Below, piece after piece: positions 44,050 through 53,100 of a stretch of DNA of 64,000 nucleotides. Origin of the DNA: Candidatus Saccharibacteria bacterium oral taxon 488 (GTDB lineage: Bacteria > Patescibacteriota > Saccharimonadia > Saccharimonadales > Saccharimonadaceae); the NCBI GenBank assembly GCA_013100805.1, contig CP040000.1:1-64000 (forward strand), written 5' to 3'. The translations under genes and the position numbers were made by a program. Below the pieces are notes generated by a model. It made no database searches and was not told the origin of the DNA. It was given only the letters and a program-made list of their open reading frames with translations. Numbering within the stretch: the first letter of the stretch is position 1; every line of letters starts with the position of its first letter.

Positions 44050-45693
44050 ATGGCAAAAAAAGTTTTTTACGATGATGATGCGCGCGCTCGCGTGTTGGGC
44101 GGTGCCGAGGCGCTGTATAACGCAGTCAAGGTGACGTATGGGCCAAAGGGCCGCAATGTGGTGATCGCCAAGGGGTTTGGCGGGCCAACCGTGACGCACG
44201 ACGGCGTGACGGTAGCGGAAGGCATTGAACTGCCAGAGAACGATGATGAGACGCTGGGTTACAAGGTTGGTGCTGATTTGATTAAGCAAGCGGCTAAGAA
44301 CCTGAACAAGCAAGCTGGCGACGGTACCACGACCGTAACAGTGCTAACCTATTCGATTTTGAAGGAAGCCAACCGGCTGATTGCGGCGGGCCACAACCCG
44401 ATGGAGCTGCGCAAAGGCATCGAGCAGGCTGGCGCGGAAATCGTCAAAGAGCTGAACAAATTAGCTGAGCCAATTGAGGGCAAGTCTGAGCGCGTGGCGG
44501 AAGTGGCAACCATTTCGGCGGGTGACGCGGAAATTGGTAAATTGATCGCTGGTGTCATCGAGAAAGTTGGCAAAGACGGCGTAGTGACAGTCGAGGCTGG
44601 CCAAGGTTTGGAGTTGGAAGCCGAGGTCGTTGAAGGCTTTAGTCTAGACAAGGGCTGGGTCAGTCCGTTCTTTGTCACCGACACTGGTCGGCAAGAGGCG
44701 GTTTATGAAAAGCCAGCGATTTTGATTACCGATAAGAAGATTTCTAGCGTGCAAGAATTCCTGCCAATGTTGGAGAAATTGGCACAAAGCGGCAAGAAGG
44801 ACGTGGTGCTGATCGCTGATGAAGTCGAAGGTGAAGCGCTGAGCATTTTGGTGCTGAATAAGCTCAAGGGTGTATTTAATACCGTGGCGGTCAAGGCACC
44901 AAGCTTTGGCGATCGCCGCAAGGAGATTTTGCGCGACATCGCAGTCTTGACTGGCGCAACGGTGATTTCTGAGGATCACGGTTTGACCTTTGAGAACGCT
45001 GGCCTAGAGGTGTTGGGTTCAGCGCGCAAGGTGATTGTTGGTAAAGATGAAACCACCATCGTTGAGGGTGCGGGCAAGCCGTCAGCAGTGAAGGAGCAGA
45101 TCGCTCAGATCAAGGCACTATCCGACAACGCCTCCAGCGAATATGAAAAAGAACAATTTGATAAGCGGGCAGCGGCCTTGAGCGGCAAGGTGGCTGTCAT
45201 CAAAGTCGGCGGCGCGACTGAGACAGAGATTGACGAAAAGAAGTTCCGGGTGGACGACGCGGTGGCAGCGACTAAGGCAGCCTTGGCCGAGGGTATCGTC
45301 GCTGGTGGTGGCGTGACGCTGGTAAACTTGGCTGGTGGCTTGAAGGTGAGCGGTGCAGACAGCATCGCGGCTGGTCGGCAGATTCTGAAGGACGCCCTGA
45401 AGCAGCCGTTCCTGCAGATCATGCGTAACGCTGGCTTGAACGCCGACGCGCTGCTGGCGCAAGTCGAGGCGGGCAAGGCTGGATTTGGCGTTAATGTCAT
45501 GAAACCTGAAAATGAATTGGTGGATGTTAAAAAAGCTGGCGTCATCGACCCAGCGCGCGTCACCAAGGAAGCAGTGCAGAACGCGGTATCCATCGCCTCA
45601 ACCGCAGCAACCATGGGCGCACTGGTTGTCGACGTGCCAGAGCCAGAAGCTCCAGCTGCACCTGGCGGTATGCCGGGTATGGGGATGATGTAG
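44050..45693 (+). CDS. groL: Chaperonin GroEL
   Basis: 60-kDa chaperonin that folds proteins in an ATP-driven double ring. 547 residues from ATG 44050 ([18 protein letters not shown]), 20 bp after groES. Diagnostic parts include [21 protein letters not shown], the ATP-site [10 protein letters not shown] near residue 87, the apical domain around 190-370, [13 protein letters not shown], and the C-terminal Gly/Met-rich tail ending GGMPGMGMM. Length and domains are normal. Shares the CIRCE-controlled transcript with groES; a terminator follows 26 bp after the stop. Confidence 0.99.
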   Translation: MAKKVFYDDDARARVLGGAEALYNAVKVTYGPKGRNVVIAKGFGGPTVTHDGVTVAEGIELPENDDETLGYKVGADLIKQAAKNLNKQAGDGTTTVTVLTYSILKEANRLIAAGHNPMELRKGIEQAGAEIVKELNKLAEPIEGKSERVAEVATISAGDAEIGKLIAGVIEKVGKDGVVTVEAGQGLELEAEVVEGFSLDKGWVSPFFVTDTGRQEAVYEKPAILITDKKISSVQEFLPMLEKLAQSGKKDVVLIADEVEGEALSILVLNKLKGVFNTVAVKAPSFGDRRKEILRDIAVLTGATVISEDHGLTFENAGLEVLGSARKVIVGKDETTIVEGAGKPSAVKEQIAQIKALSDNASSEYEKEQFDKRAAALSGKVAVIKVGGATETEIDEKKFRVDDAVAATKAALAEGIVAGGGVTLVNLAGGLKVSGADSIAAGRQILKDALKQPFLQIMRNAGLNADALLAQVEAGKAGFGVNVMKPENELVDVKKAGVIDPARVTKEAVQNAVSIASTAATMGALVVDVPEPEAPAAPGGMPGMGMM

Positions 45694-45718
45694 TATTCCT
45701 ATATCTCATTGAGAACGG

Positions 45719-45748
45719 AACTCCTCGTTGGAAACGGCGGGGAGTTTT
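45719..45748 (+). terminator. Rho-independent terminator of groESL
   Basis: 9-bp stem AACTCCTCG/CGGGGAGTT (one G-U pair) with a 10-nt loop and a short T run. Confidence 0.85.
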
Positions 45749-45790
45749 AGGGCGCTAATTATTTATTCCTTGGGTGAAGGACGGCCTGAG

Positions 45791-46897
45791 CTATTGGTGA
45801 GTCGATATCCGTGGGAACTTGCTTGACAAAATTGATGATTTCATCTCCGAGATTCTTGCTACTGGCGAGCCATTGACCACCGGCGTAGGTGTGTCGCACT
45901 GTACTAATACCTGGTAGCTGATAGGCCCTTTATTTGGTACTTTTGACATGTGATATTGTATGAGGATATTATCTTGCTGGTCCGGAACAGTATTCATAAC
46001 CAAATTTAAAGAATGGCCATAGTCTCGCACAACAATATGTAGAATATTTCCTGCTAATACAATATCCACTGCGATTGGAGCCTTGTGTCTCCAGCCCTCT
46101 CTTGCGTAGTCGTCTCCGAGTCGCCATGCCTCTAAAAATTTTTGGTATATATCTTCTGCTATTTCACTTCTCCTGCCGAGGCCGCGAATATAATGTCCCT
46201 CATTATTACCACCTGACCACGATTCTAGAGTACCTCTTAACTCATCGTTATTCATGACATATGAATGGGCTAGGTGCAGCAGTTCGTTAAAAGAGCGACT
46301 ATCGTGAATAAGCTCCCGTATGCTTTGGATATTGGCATCACTCATGTCCATAAAACTATATATGGTATCGGCAACTCGACGTACATGGTCAGCACTCATG
46401 GCGGCGACATCGTTAGCATAGGTTGATCGGAGGAGTTGCCAGTCTAGCCCCGCTTTTATCACGTCACTTTTAAGCCTTGAAGCAAGCTCGCTCACCTTGG
46501 CCCTCAAACTAGTAACTATGTCGTTACTCTCTGTTATGGGTAGGTGGTCAATACAAGAAAAGATTTCCTCAAAATTTTTTGTAAGCTTATCAGCCCCCTT
46601 TAGAAGGATGGTTCCATATTTATCTGCGCCATTCTCCATCAGCTCCATTGATGGATCATTGGCTAAATCAGCCAGCTGCTCCTTGATGGTAATATCAAGA
46701 TCCAATATTTTGGTAAGAATAAGAGTATTACTGCCAAGCTGCTCTGGGTTGTCTGTCGGGTCTACGTCGATTGATATGCCAGCATCACTGAGCGTCTGTG
46801 TGCCTAGTCTGCGATTCGCTTGTTCACCAGATGATCCTAGGTTCGTTCTTTGGTGATTAAACCCTTTTGAGATATTGCCTATTTTTGACGGTGACAT
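45791..46897 (-). CDS. Unknown protein with probable C-terminal frameshift
   Basis: 368 residues, no signal peptide or membrane helix. The N-terminal third is polar; the middle is helical (LRAKVSELASRLKSDVIKAGLDWQLLRST). A beta-rich part follows with IAVDIVLAGNILHIVVRDYGHSLNLVM. No family recognised. The last ~35 residues look unlike protein, whereas a neighbouring frame from about 45910 reads RHTYAGGQWLASSKNLGDE and on to a stop at 45759. This suggests a one-base indel near 45895-45915 and a true end at 45759. An extended -10 promoter (TTGACT, 17 nt, TATCGT preceded by TATGC) lies upstream of ATG 46897. Confidence 0.65.
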   Translation of the reverse strand: MSPSKIGNISKGFNHQRTNLGSSGEQANRRLGTQTLSDAGISIDVDPTDNPEQLGSNTLILTKILDLDITIKEQLADLANDPSMELMENGADKYGTILLKGADKLTKNFEEIFSCIDHLPITESNDIVTSLRAKVSELASRLKSDVIKAGLDWQLLRSTYANDVAAMSADHVRRVADTIYSFMDMSDANIQSIRELIHDSRSFNELLHLAHSYVMNNDELRGTLESWSGGNNEGHYIRGLGRRSEIAEDIYQKFLEAWRLGDDYAREGWRHKAPIAVDIVLAGNILHIVVRDYGHSLNLVMNTVPDQQDNILIQYHMSKVPNKGPISYQVLVQCDTPTPVVNGSPVARISEMKSSILSSKFPRISTHQ

Positions 46898-47014
46898 GTT
46901 TTAAAATTCTTCCAGAGTAATTCTCTGGTTAGTAAGTATGATATTACGATAGCATAAGTAATATAAAAAGTCAATTAACAGATATCTGAATTACCTCGTA
47001 CGTGTCGTTTATGA

Positions 47015-48352
47015 CTATTCCACGGCTCCAAACAGCGCCTGTACGGCCTTTTCGCCCAACTGGTAATTCTGCACAAATGCCCACAGCTGGTTGCCGTAGT
47101 CAAAGTGCCACCATTCATGGGGATTGACCGTAAACCCATAGGCAGTCAGCAGATTATACAGAAAGCGACGATTTCGCCGAGCGGTTATATCCTCGTCCGC
47201 CAGTGGCGTTGCTTGCTCAAAATAATCAGGATTATTGCGCTGCCCGGTGTCGCCATCTACATGACCCATGTCAATAAAGCTGTCTGCTACAAAGTCTGGT
47301 GTCCAGGGGCTCGGCTTGATGCGTAAGCGGATGTCAATCGCTCCGCCTGTTGCGTGCGGTGATGGATTATCGGTAGTCGAAGGTTTGGCTATGATCTCGT
47401 CGCGCCGTTTATGGATATCATCTTCCTGGAGGTCAGAGTTATGGCGTCGAATGCTATTTGGTATGAGTTGGTGATATAGTGATGACTGCATGTCAGTGGA
47501 GCGTAGCCCCTCCTCAACATATACCTCCACGGCACTACCAAAAAATTTGGTAACTTCGGGGCTCGCGAGAAAGGTGTTAATGTCTGCCAGTTTTCTCGCA
47601 ACCGATTCTCGGACATAGATCGATTTGTTGACGCCAGGAACACGTGCGCCGGTCGTGGCGTTGCGCCGAGAATAATAAGATTGGCCGGCAATACCATGGC
47701 TGGCTAGGTCAACCAACGGTTCTTGACGCAGTTCATGAAGTAAGCCACTGCTCGCTGCAAATGGAATATCGCGATAGCCGATACACATTTTGGCGTCGCG
47801 TAGTTCGGTCATGTCTGGGATGGCGGTTTCGGCGTATTGCTGTGTACGGCGCTGGTTCTCAATACGGGTCTCGGCCTTGACTAAAAGATTGACGTAATAG
47901 GCGTATACTTTGACAATTTCATCAATGACTTGCTCGGGCTGCTGGATAGAACCATCCGCGAGGCGATCAGTTTTTTGTGGACCAAATGCAATAACATCCG
48001 TGCTGTGTTCGAGTAGAAAGGTATCGAGTCCTGCTAGTTCCTGATATGGTATCCAAGTATCGTGCGAGACGATTGCTACCTTGCCGCCCTCGTCGAGCAG
48101 AGGAAAGGCGGCCCTAAAGGTTTCTTGGGTATTGGCACGACGCGGCTTACTGCCATCGGGCATGGTACGGTTACTGTCAATTGGAGCCGACAAGACGCTG
48201 AGACTGATAATTTGCGTGCCGTGTGGTGTCGATATTCTCGCCCATCCCTGATGTACTTTGGCCAAATCATTACTTTCGTATGGAGTTGGTAGAGTGCTTT
48301 CTTCCCAAGACAAGAAATGTCCCCCAAAAGGGATGTTGCAGCGCCAAGACAT
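47015..48352 (-). CDS. VanX-type D-Ala-D-Ala dipeptidase with half of a DUF218 domain (3' part of a frameshifted gene)
   Basis: The C-terminal ~250 residues look like a VanX/VanY-type D-Ala-D-Ala dipeptidase. Zinc and catalytic motifs are HATGGAIDIRL and NPHEWWHFDYG, and GLRSTDMQSSLYHQ resembles the family's substrate arginine region. Such enzymes cut the D-Ala-D-Ala end of wall precursors. The N-terminal part carries the second half of a DUF218 (YdcF-like) domain, with RRANTQETFRAAF and KVAIVSHDTWIPYQ. Its first half lies in another frame in the overlapping upstream gene. The nominal ATG at 48352 is inside that gene and probably not a real start: one base missing in the G5 run at 48321-48325 would separate the two. 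Confidence 0.78.
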   Translation of the reverse strand: MSWRCNIPFGGHFLSWEESTLPTPYESNDLAKVHQGWARISTPHGTQIISLSVLSAPIDSNRTMPDGSKPRRANTQETFRAAFPLLDEGGKVAIVSHDTWIPYQELAGLDTFLLEHSTDVIAFGPQKTDRLADGSIQQPEQVIDEIVKVYAYYVNLLVKAETRIENQRRTQQYAETAIPDMTELRDAKMCIGYRDIPFAASSGLLHELRQEPLVDLASHGIAGQSYYSRRNATTGARVPGVNKSIYVRESVARKLADINTFLASPEVTKFFGSAVEVYVEEGLRSTDMQSSLYHQLIPNSIRRHNSDLQEDDIHKRRDEIIAKPSTTDNPSPHATGGAIDIRLRIKPSPWTPDFVADSFIDMGHVDGDTGQRNNPDYFEQATPLADEDITARRNRRFLYNLLTAYGFTVNPHEWWHFDYGNQLWAFVQNYQLGEKAVQALFGAVE

Positions 48353-48945
48353 AGTTCAAATTCAGTTGCGTCGCTTTTAAAACCCTGTGCTTCGGCTCGC
48401 TTGCGCTCTGCTTCAGTGGTTGGGCGGTCACAGGTAGTGAGGATAATTTCTGAGGTGTTGATTTTACCTTCTTGTATCGCCGTGAGGGCACCGAGTAGGC
48501 GGATACCATTAGTGGCACCAGCTCCACCTGGTACAATGATTGCAGATACATCACCGATAGGCTGCATGTCGCGGGGTAGAGCAACATCGAGTTGTCTACC
48601 ACTATGTTCTAGCTTTTTGTCAAGTTCTTTGTGAAGAAAGCCCAGCTTGAGAGCTGCATTGCGGATGGCTGTATGATCAGCGGAGGTTTTAGCAATATCT
48701 GAAAAATCTTTGACGCCACCGCCGCGCAGCCCGAGCATGTCACGAACAAAGGGGGCGTCGTAACTTGGCATGTCATACAGGCCTGATAATTGGTCTGGGG
48801 ATTGCTGGTTGAGGAGGCCATGGAGTGTTTCTTCATAGAGCTGGAGTTTTGCCGCAGCGACATCCCGCACAGTTTCTGGACTGACGCTTGATGTTTCAGA
48901 AATAGGACAATACCTGTCGCCACGCTCCGACGTAACTAAAGACAT
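48076..48945 (-). CDS. N-terminal half of DUF218 domain (5' part of a frameshifted gene)
   Basis: From ATG 48945 the frame encodes a helical N-terminal region (1-130). The start of a DUF218/YdcF-like domain follows (about 130-205): VSAIIVPGGAGATNGIRLLGAL and TTCDRPTTEAERKRAEAQG. After about residue 207 (position 48325) the frame degrades into an atypical basic, Cys-rich tail while the overlapping frame continues the domain. One extra G in the run CCCTTTTGGGGGA (minus strand) would join them as TSLLGGHFLSWEES and yield a single protein of about 643 residues. The ATG lies 6 nt after a TAAAAT box (-35 TTGCTA, 17-nt spacer), so leaderless. Confidence 0.7.
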   Translation of the reverse strand: MSLVTSERGDRYCPISETSSVSPETVRDVAAAKLQLYEETLHGLLNQQSPDQLSGLYDMPSYDAPFVRDMLGLRGGGVKDFSDIAKTSADHTAIRNAALKLGFLHKELDKKLEHSGRQLDVALPRDMQPIGDVSAIIVPGGAGATNGIRLLGALTAIQEGKINTSEIILTTCDRPTTEAERKRAEAQGFKSDATEFELCLGAATSLLGDISCLGKKALYQLHTKVMIWPKYIRDGREYRHHTARKLSVSASCRLQLTVTVPCPMAVSRVVPIPKKPLGPPFLCSTRAAR

Positions 48946-49001
48946 GTCTGAATTTTACAATAAAACTAATAAATTAGCAAATTATACACGAATGATGAGT
49001 C

Positions 49002-49472
49002 TCAGCTTTGCGACAAGAAATCAATTTCCTTGATAATATCAAGCAGCGCCTGGGCTTTGCGGGTTTCGTCAGGGATGGCGACGGCAGCTTCGTGTGCCGG
49101 GGCGATTAGCGAGGTGTCGTCAGTCGAGCGCAGTAGCAGGAGGTAGGTGTCGAACTTTTCCTCGGGCGAGACGTTGAGTTTGCCGACCAGTGGCCGAAGC
49201 TCGCTGAGGGCATTTTGCTTGATATCATCAAGCGACATATCGGTCGGCGTGGCATATGACCGACTAGTGCTGTCGGTGGTTGGCCGCGGTGCTGGTGCGG
49301 CTGGCCCGGATGCGGCGCTGGTTTGTGGCTTGGTCGGGCGACTGGTCGTGTCAGCGTTCTGAGCGCCGGTTTCTTCAAATCGTAAATTGTCATCACTGCC
49401 ACCAGAGACGCCCGCCAGCACGCTAGCTAGATCTTGATCGCTGTTGACTTGTCCGCTGTCTTGAATTGTCAT
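49002..49472 (-). CDS. Unknown protein with disordered N-terminus
   Basis: 156 residues. The first ~75 are rich in Ser, Thr, Pro and Ala and look disordered. The remaining ~80 form a predicted helical bundle (SLDDIKQNALSELRPLVGKL, then EKFDTYLLLLRSTDDTSL) reminiscent of short scaffold or adaptor domains in CPR genomes. No signal peptide. Function unknown. A GAGGTGGGG site precedes the ATG. It is divergent from the sugar isomerase gene with 77 bp between. Confidence 0.75.
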   Translation of the reverse strand: MTIQDSGQVNSDQDLASVLAGVSGGSDDNLRFEETGAQNADTTSRPTKPQTSAASGPAAPAPRPTTDSTSRSYATPTDMSLDDIKQNALSELRPLVGKLNVSPEEKFDTYLLLLRSTDDTSLIAPAHEAAVAIPDETRKAQALLDIIKEIDFLSQS

Positions 49473-49549
49473 ACCCCACCTCTTTTCACATTACGATTAT
49501 GCTTGCTTTCTATGCTATACTGTAACACAGGAAAAGGAGGAATTTCAAG

Positions 49550-50587
49550 ATGCTTGACGACAAAAATCTTTTAGCGCAGCGCGACCCGGGTAATACACGA
49601 ACGAGTGCAGTGGCAGTGACGACACAGACGGACTTTGCGGCCGAAGTAGAGTCACCGGCGATCCCTGGTGAAGTAACCAGTGTGGTGCTGGCTGGCATGG
49701 GCGGCTCGGCGCTGGCGGCAGATATGGTCAAGGTGCTGACGGCTGATCAGATTATGGTGCCGCTTGAAGTGACAAAGGGTTATCAGTTGCCGAATTTTGT
49801 GAATGAAAAAACACTGGTTATTGCTATCAGCCACTCGGGCAACACCGAGGAGACGATGAGCTGTTATCAGCAGGCTCGTGAGCGTGGCTGTCAGTTGGCG
49901 GTGATGGCGACGGGTGGGAAATTGTTTGCGGCGGCCGAGGCGGACAACGTGCCGCGGGTGCGTGTCCCGTCGGGTGGCCAGCCGCGGATGTCAACGATTT
50001 ATCATTTGCGCGGGCTGCTAAAGCTGCTCAGCCAGTTTGAAGTGATCGACGATAGCCTGTACCACGCGGTCGCAGCCAGTGGTGTGTGGCTGAAAGACCA
50101 ACTGAGCCAGTGGGCCGAGGAGGTACCGACGGCAGATAATTATGCTAAGCAACTGGCGCTCAAACTGATTGGCTCGACTCAGGTGTTTTATGCGGGCGAA
50201 TTGACATGGCCGTTAGCGTATAAGTGGAAGATTAGCTTTAACGAGTCGGCGAAAAACGTGGCGTTTTGGAACCAATATCCGGAGTTCAGCCACAATGAGT
50301 TCATCGGCTGGTCATCACATCCAGTCGATAAGCCGTATAAGGTCGTGGATTTTCGGAGCAGCCTTGAGCGTTCGCGAATTCGGGAGCGGATGGAGCTGAC
50401 CGATCGGTTGCTATCGGGTATGCGCCCGAAGGCCGAAGTAGTCGAGCTACAGGGCGAGACGCTGCTTGAGCAGCTGCTGTGGGGGCTGGCGCTGGGTGAG
50501 ATTGTCAGTATTTACGCGGGCATTCTCAACGGGGTCAATCCAGAGCCAGTGGCGCTGGTTGAGCAGTTAAAGAAAGAATTGTCGTAA
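49550..50587 (+). CDS. Bifunctional phosphoglucose/phosphomannose isomerase-type SIS protein
   Basis: Interconverts glucose-6-P (or mannose-6-P) and fructose-6-P. 345 residues with two SIS domains: AGMGGSALAADM near residue 50, the phosphosugar-binding SHSGNTEETM near 95, then PSGGQPRMSTIY, and a C-terminal half with FNESAKNVAFWNQYPEFSHNE, typical of the PGI/PMI family found in archaea and bacteria lacking classical PGI. AAAAGGAGG precedes the ATG, with an extended -10 (TATGCTATACT) about 35 nt upstream. A terminator follows. Confidence 0.9.
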   Translation: MLDDKNLLAQRDPGNTRTSAVAVTTQTDFAAEVESPAIPGEVTSVVLAGMGGSALAADMVKVLTADQIMVPLEVTKGYQLPNFVNEKTLVIAISHSGNTEETMSCYQQARERGCQLAVMATGGKLFAAAEADNVPRVRVPSGGQPRMSTIYHLRGLLKLLSQFEVIDDSLYHAVAASGVWLKDQLSQWAEEVPTADNYAKQLALKLIGSTQVFYAGELTWPLAYKWKISFNESAKNVAFWNQYPEFSHNEFIGWSSHPVDKPYKVVDFRSSLERSRIRERMELTDRLLSGMRPKAEVVELQGETLLEQLLWGLALGEIVSIYAGILNGVNPEPVALVEQLKKELS

Positions 50588-50607
50588 TCAATTTGATCTA
50601 GAACATG

Positions 50608-50645
50608 AAAAGCGACGCCCGAGGGAGATGGGGCGTCGCTTTTTA
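50608..50645. terminator. Rho-independent terminator
   Basis: Stem AAAAGCGACGCCC/GGGCGTCGCTTTT around a loop of about 10 nt with A and T flanks. It can serve both the isomerase gene and the convergent ABC permease gene. Confidence 0.92.
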
Positions 50646-50666
50646 TTTTAGAACCAGGTGGATTTA

Positions 50667-51884
50667 TTAGTGGCGCAAGCTCTCAATCGGATCTTTACCG
50701 GCAGCGCGGCTGGCTGGATAGATGCCAAAGAGCATACCGATGATCAAGGCTCCACCGATGGTCAGGGCGGCTGCTTGCCATTCGAGAACTGGGGTGAATG
50801 GCAGATACATACCAAGGAGGAATGACGCGCCGAGACCGATAACGTAGCCGAGAACACCGCCAAATAGACCGATGATGGCTGATTCGATGAGGAATTGGGC
50901 GACAATGGTGCGGTTGGTGGCACCAACGGCCTTGCGGATACCGACTTCGCGCTGGCGTTCGGCAACCGAAACTAGCATGATGTTGGTGATGCCGATACCG
51001 CCAACTAGCAGCGAGATGCCGGCGATGACCGCCATGGCTGTTGAGAGCGCGTTCACTAGGTGTGAATTTGGTGCGGTGATGGCCTGGCCGACCAGGGTGT
51101 GGTAGTCGGTATCGCCCTGATGCTGCTGGGCGAGGACCTTTTTGGCGGCATCAATTTTAGTTTGCAGCGCCGTACCGTTGTCAGCAGTGATGAGGATTTG
51201 CTGGATTTGGGCGGTGTTTTGTGTGAACTTTTTACTAACGGCTAGTGGCAGGATAATGGAGCGATTAAAATCAACGCCAAGGTAACTAGGCGCAGTTTCC
51301 GGCTCGTCGAGGACGCCGACGACTGTGAGTGTTTCGCCGCGGAGCTTGAGGACGCTGCCGAGGGATTTTTCAGTGCCGAATAGATCAATTGACAGCTGCT
51401 TACCGATCACGACACCGTTAGCTTCGTCGATGAACTGCCCCTCGCGCAACTTGAGGCCGGCGAGTTTCGCCAGTTCGCCTGAGCTACCGATAACGGTGAT
51501 GCGTTCTAGTTTGGTCTTGCCGTCTGGTGTCGATAGATTGGCATGAAATGTTGCTAGCGGTGCGGCGCTATTGTCAGTCGCCTTGGTAATCTCCCGGGCG
51601 TCCTGCTCGGTCAAGGTGTTCACCATCTGGGCGGCGTGTCCGGAGCTGAGTGACAGCAATGAATCTGGCCGCGCCTCGCTACCAGATCGAATTAACGCTG
51701 TGGTGTCAGAGATCTTGGCAGACTGATCACCAAACAGGCGGCTCGTACCAGTCAGCAGTGATAGGATAATGGTGATGCTGGCGATGCCGACCATGATGCC
51801 AAAAATCGACAAGTAGGTGCGGACTTTATTTGATTTGAGCGACTCAGTAGCGTTCTCGAAGTGATTATTGAGGAGCATTTTCAT
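50667..51884 (-). CDS. MacB/FtsX-type ABC transporter permease
   Basis: Membrane half of a mechanotransmission-type ABC exporter. 405 residues: one N-terminal helix (about 22-44), a large extracytoplasmic MacB-type domain (about 45-275), then three helices (about 278-302, 330-355 and 368-392) with the conserved GGIGITNIMLVSVAERQREVGIRKAVGA block between the first two. The start overlaps the ATPase stop as ATGA. These pumps move peptides, lipoproteins or drugs across the envelope; the cargo here is unknown. Confidence 0.93.
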   Translation of the reverse strand: MKMLLNNHFENATESLKSNKVRTYLSIFGIMVGIASITIILSLLTGTSRLFGDQSAKISDTTALIRSGSEARPDSLLSLSSGHAAQMVNTLTEQDAREITKATDNSAAPLATFHANLSTPDGKTKLERITVIGSSGELAKLAGLKLREGQFIDEANGVVIGKQLSIDLFGTEKSLGSVLKLRGETLTVVGVLDEPETAPSYLGVDFNRSIILPLAVSKKFTQNTAQIQQILITADNGTALQTKIDAAKKVLAQQHQGDTDYHTLVGQAITAPNSHLVNALSTAMAVIAGISLLVGGIGITNIMLVSVAERQREVGIRKAVGATNRTIVAQFLIESAIIGLFGGVLGYVIGLGASFLLGMYLPFTPVLEWQAAALTIGGALIIGMLFGIYPASRAAGKDPIESLRH

Positions 51885-53029
51885 GACTTTTTCGTAGCTT
51901 TCCGTTCTTTTTTGGCTGGTTTCTTCGTTGATTTGGCGGCAGCGGTTTTTGTATCGTCAGACTTATCGGACTTAGGGATGGGTTTCTTTTCGGTCGGTAC
52001 GCTAGAACTTTTCGCAGTATCAGAGTCAGCTGATTTTTTATTCTGTTCGGTATCAGTCTTAATGGTCTTTGCGGTTGTTTTGGTTGAAGTAGTGCCAAGC
52101 GGCCGCTTTGGCGGGAGGTCATCCGGGGATTTCACTGGGTCAGCAGGTTTGTCAGGAGTGGTAGAGGGGGCTGCTTCTTTGGTTGTCGGTTTCTCAGGAG
52201 TAGTTTTCGTTGACTCAGTTTTCTCGTCTGGCTCAGCTTTTTCAGCTTTGGTAGTTGCGGTGTGTGTCGGCGTTGAACTCACTGGGGTTGCTGGCTGGTC
52301 ATCGCCACCCAGCTTTTGCTTAAAGATCTTCTTGATGTGGTGCGTATCGGTATCAATGCGCCCATCAAGCATAGAAATCACGCGGCTGGCATAGGACAGC
52401 AGCTCTGGATTGTGCGTCACCATGATAATCGTGTTGCCTCGGCGGTGAATGTCGGACAGTTCCTCCATGATGATGTGGCTAGACTTGGAATCGAGGTTGC
52501 CGGTCGGCTCGTCGGCCAGGATGATTGACGGACTGTTGACCAGTGCTCGGGCGATTGCCACGCGCTGAACCTGGCCGCCGGATAGCTGATGTGGCAGATA
52601 ATATTCGCGCTCGCCCAGATGGAAGTTGCGTAAAATCCGGCTGGCTTCTTGGAGGCGCTTGGTTTTGCTGATGCCTTTGTAGGTGAGCGGCAGGGCAACA
52701 TTATCAATCACCGTCAGGCGCGGGATGAGATTGAAATGTTGAAAAATAAAGCCAATATCGCGCGAACGAATCGTGGCGTGATGTACCGCTGTCAGATCCT
52801 CGACTGATTTATTGTCAAGGTAATATTCGCCCTCTGACGGGTGGTCGAGCAATCCGAGGATGTTGAGTAGGGTCGTCTTGCCGCAACCGGATGGGCCAAC
52901 GATGGCGATAAACTCGCCCTTTTTGACCTCGAGATTGACATTGTCCAGCGCCACCTGCTCGGCGTCACCGAAGCCAAATCGTTTCGTTACATTAGTAAGT
53001 TTAATTCGCGTTGAAGGATCGTTCATCAT
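51881..53029 (-). CDS. MacB/LolD-type ABC transporter ATPase with long low-complexity tail
   Basis: Energises the permease encoded just downstream. I choose ATG 53029, 7 nt after a TATAAT box (leaderless), giving 382 residues. Residues 1-225 form a standard ATPase: Walker A GPSGCGKTT, Q-loop IFQHFNLIPRLT, signature LSGGQVQRVAIARAL, Walker B IILADEPTG and His switch MVTHNPE. The last ~140 residues are an unusual low-complexity tail of Lys, Thr, Pro, Ser, Asp and Glu ending KKPAKKERKATKKS. The tail is not part of the family and may anchor to nucleic acid or to phospholipid headgroups; this is inference from charge. Confidence 0.93.
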   Translation of the reverse strand: MMNDPSTRIKLTNVTKRFGFGDAEQVALDNVNLEVKKGEFIAIVGPSGCGKTTLLNILGLLDHPSEGEYYLDNKSVEDLTAVHHATIRSRDIGFIFQHFNLIPRLTVIDNVALPLTYKGISKTKRLQEASRILRNFHLGEREYYLPHQLSGGQVQRVAIARALVNSPSIILADEPTGNLDSKSSHIIMEELSDIHRRGNTIIMVTHNPELLSYASRVISMLDGRIDTDTHHIKKIFKQKLGGDDQPATPVSSTPTHTATTKAEKAEPDEKTESTKTTPEKPTTKEAAPSTTPDKPADPVKSPDDLPPKRPLGTTSTKTTAKTIKTDTEQNKKSADSDTAKSSSVPTEKKPIPKSDKSDDTKTAAAKSTKKPAKKERKATKKS

Positions 53030-53100
53030 TGCCTTTATTATAGACAAAAAGCCGCTCCGGTTGCAACCGCTAGCGGACTTTCTGTTATAATATGCATCAT

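Noticed and set aside
48318..48332. Programmed -1 frameshift in the DUF218-VanX gene
   Set aside because: The run offers slippage, but I see no clear downstream pseudoknot or upstream Shine-Dalgarno stimulator; indel or read error is simpler.
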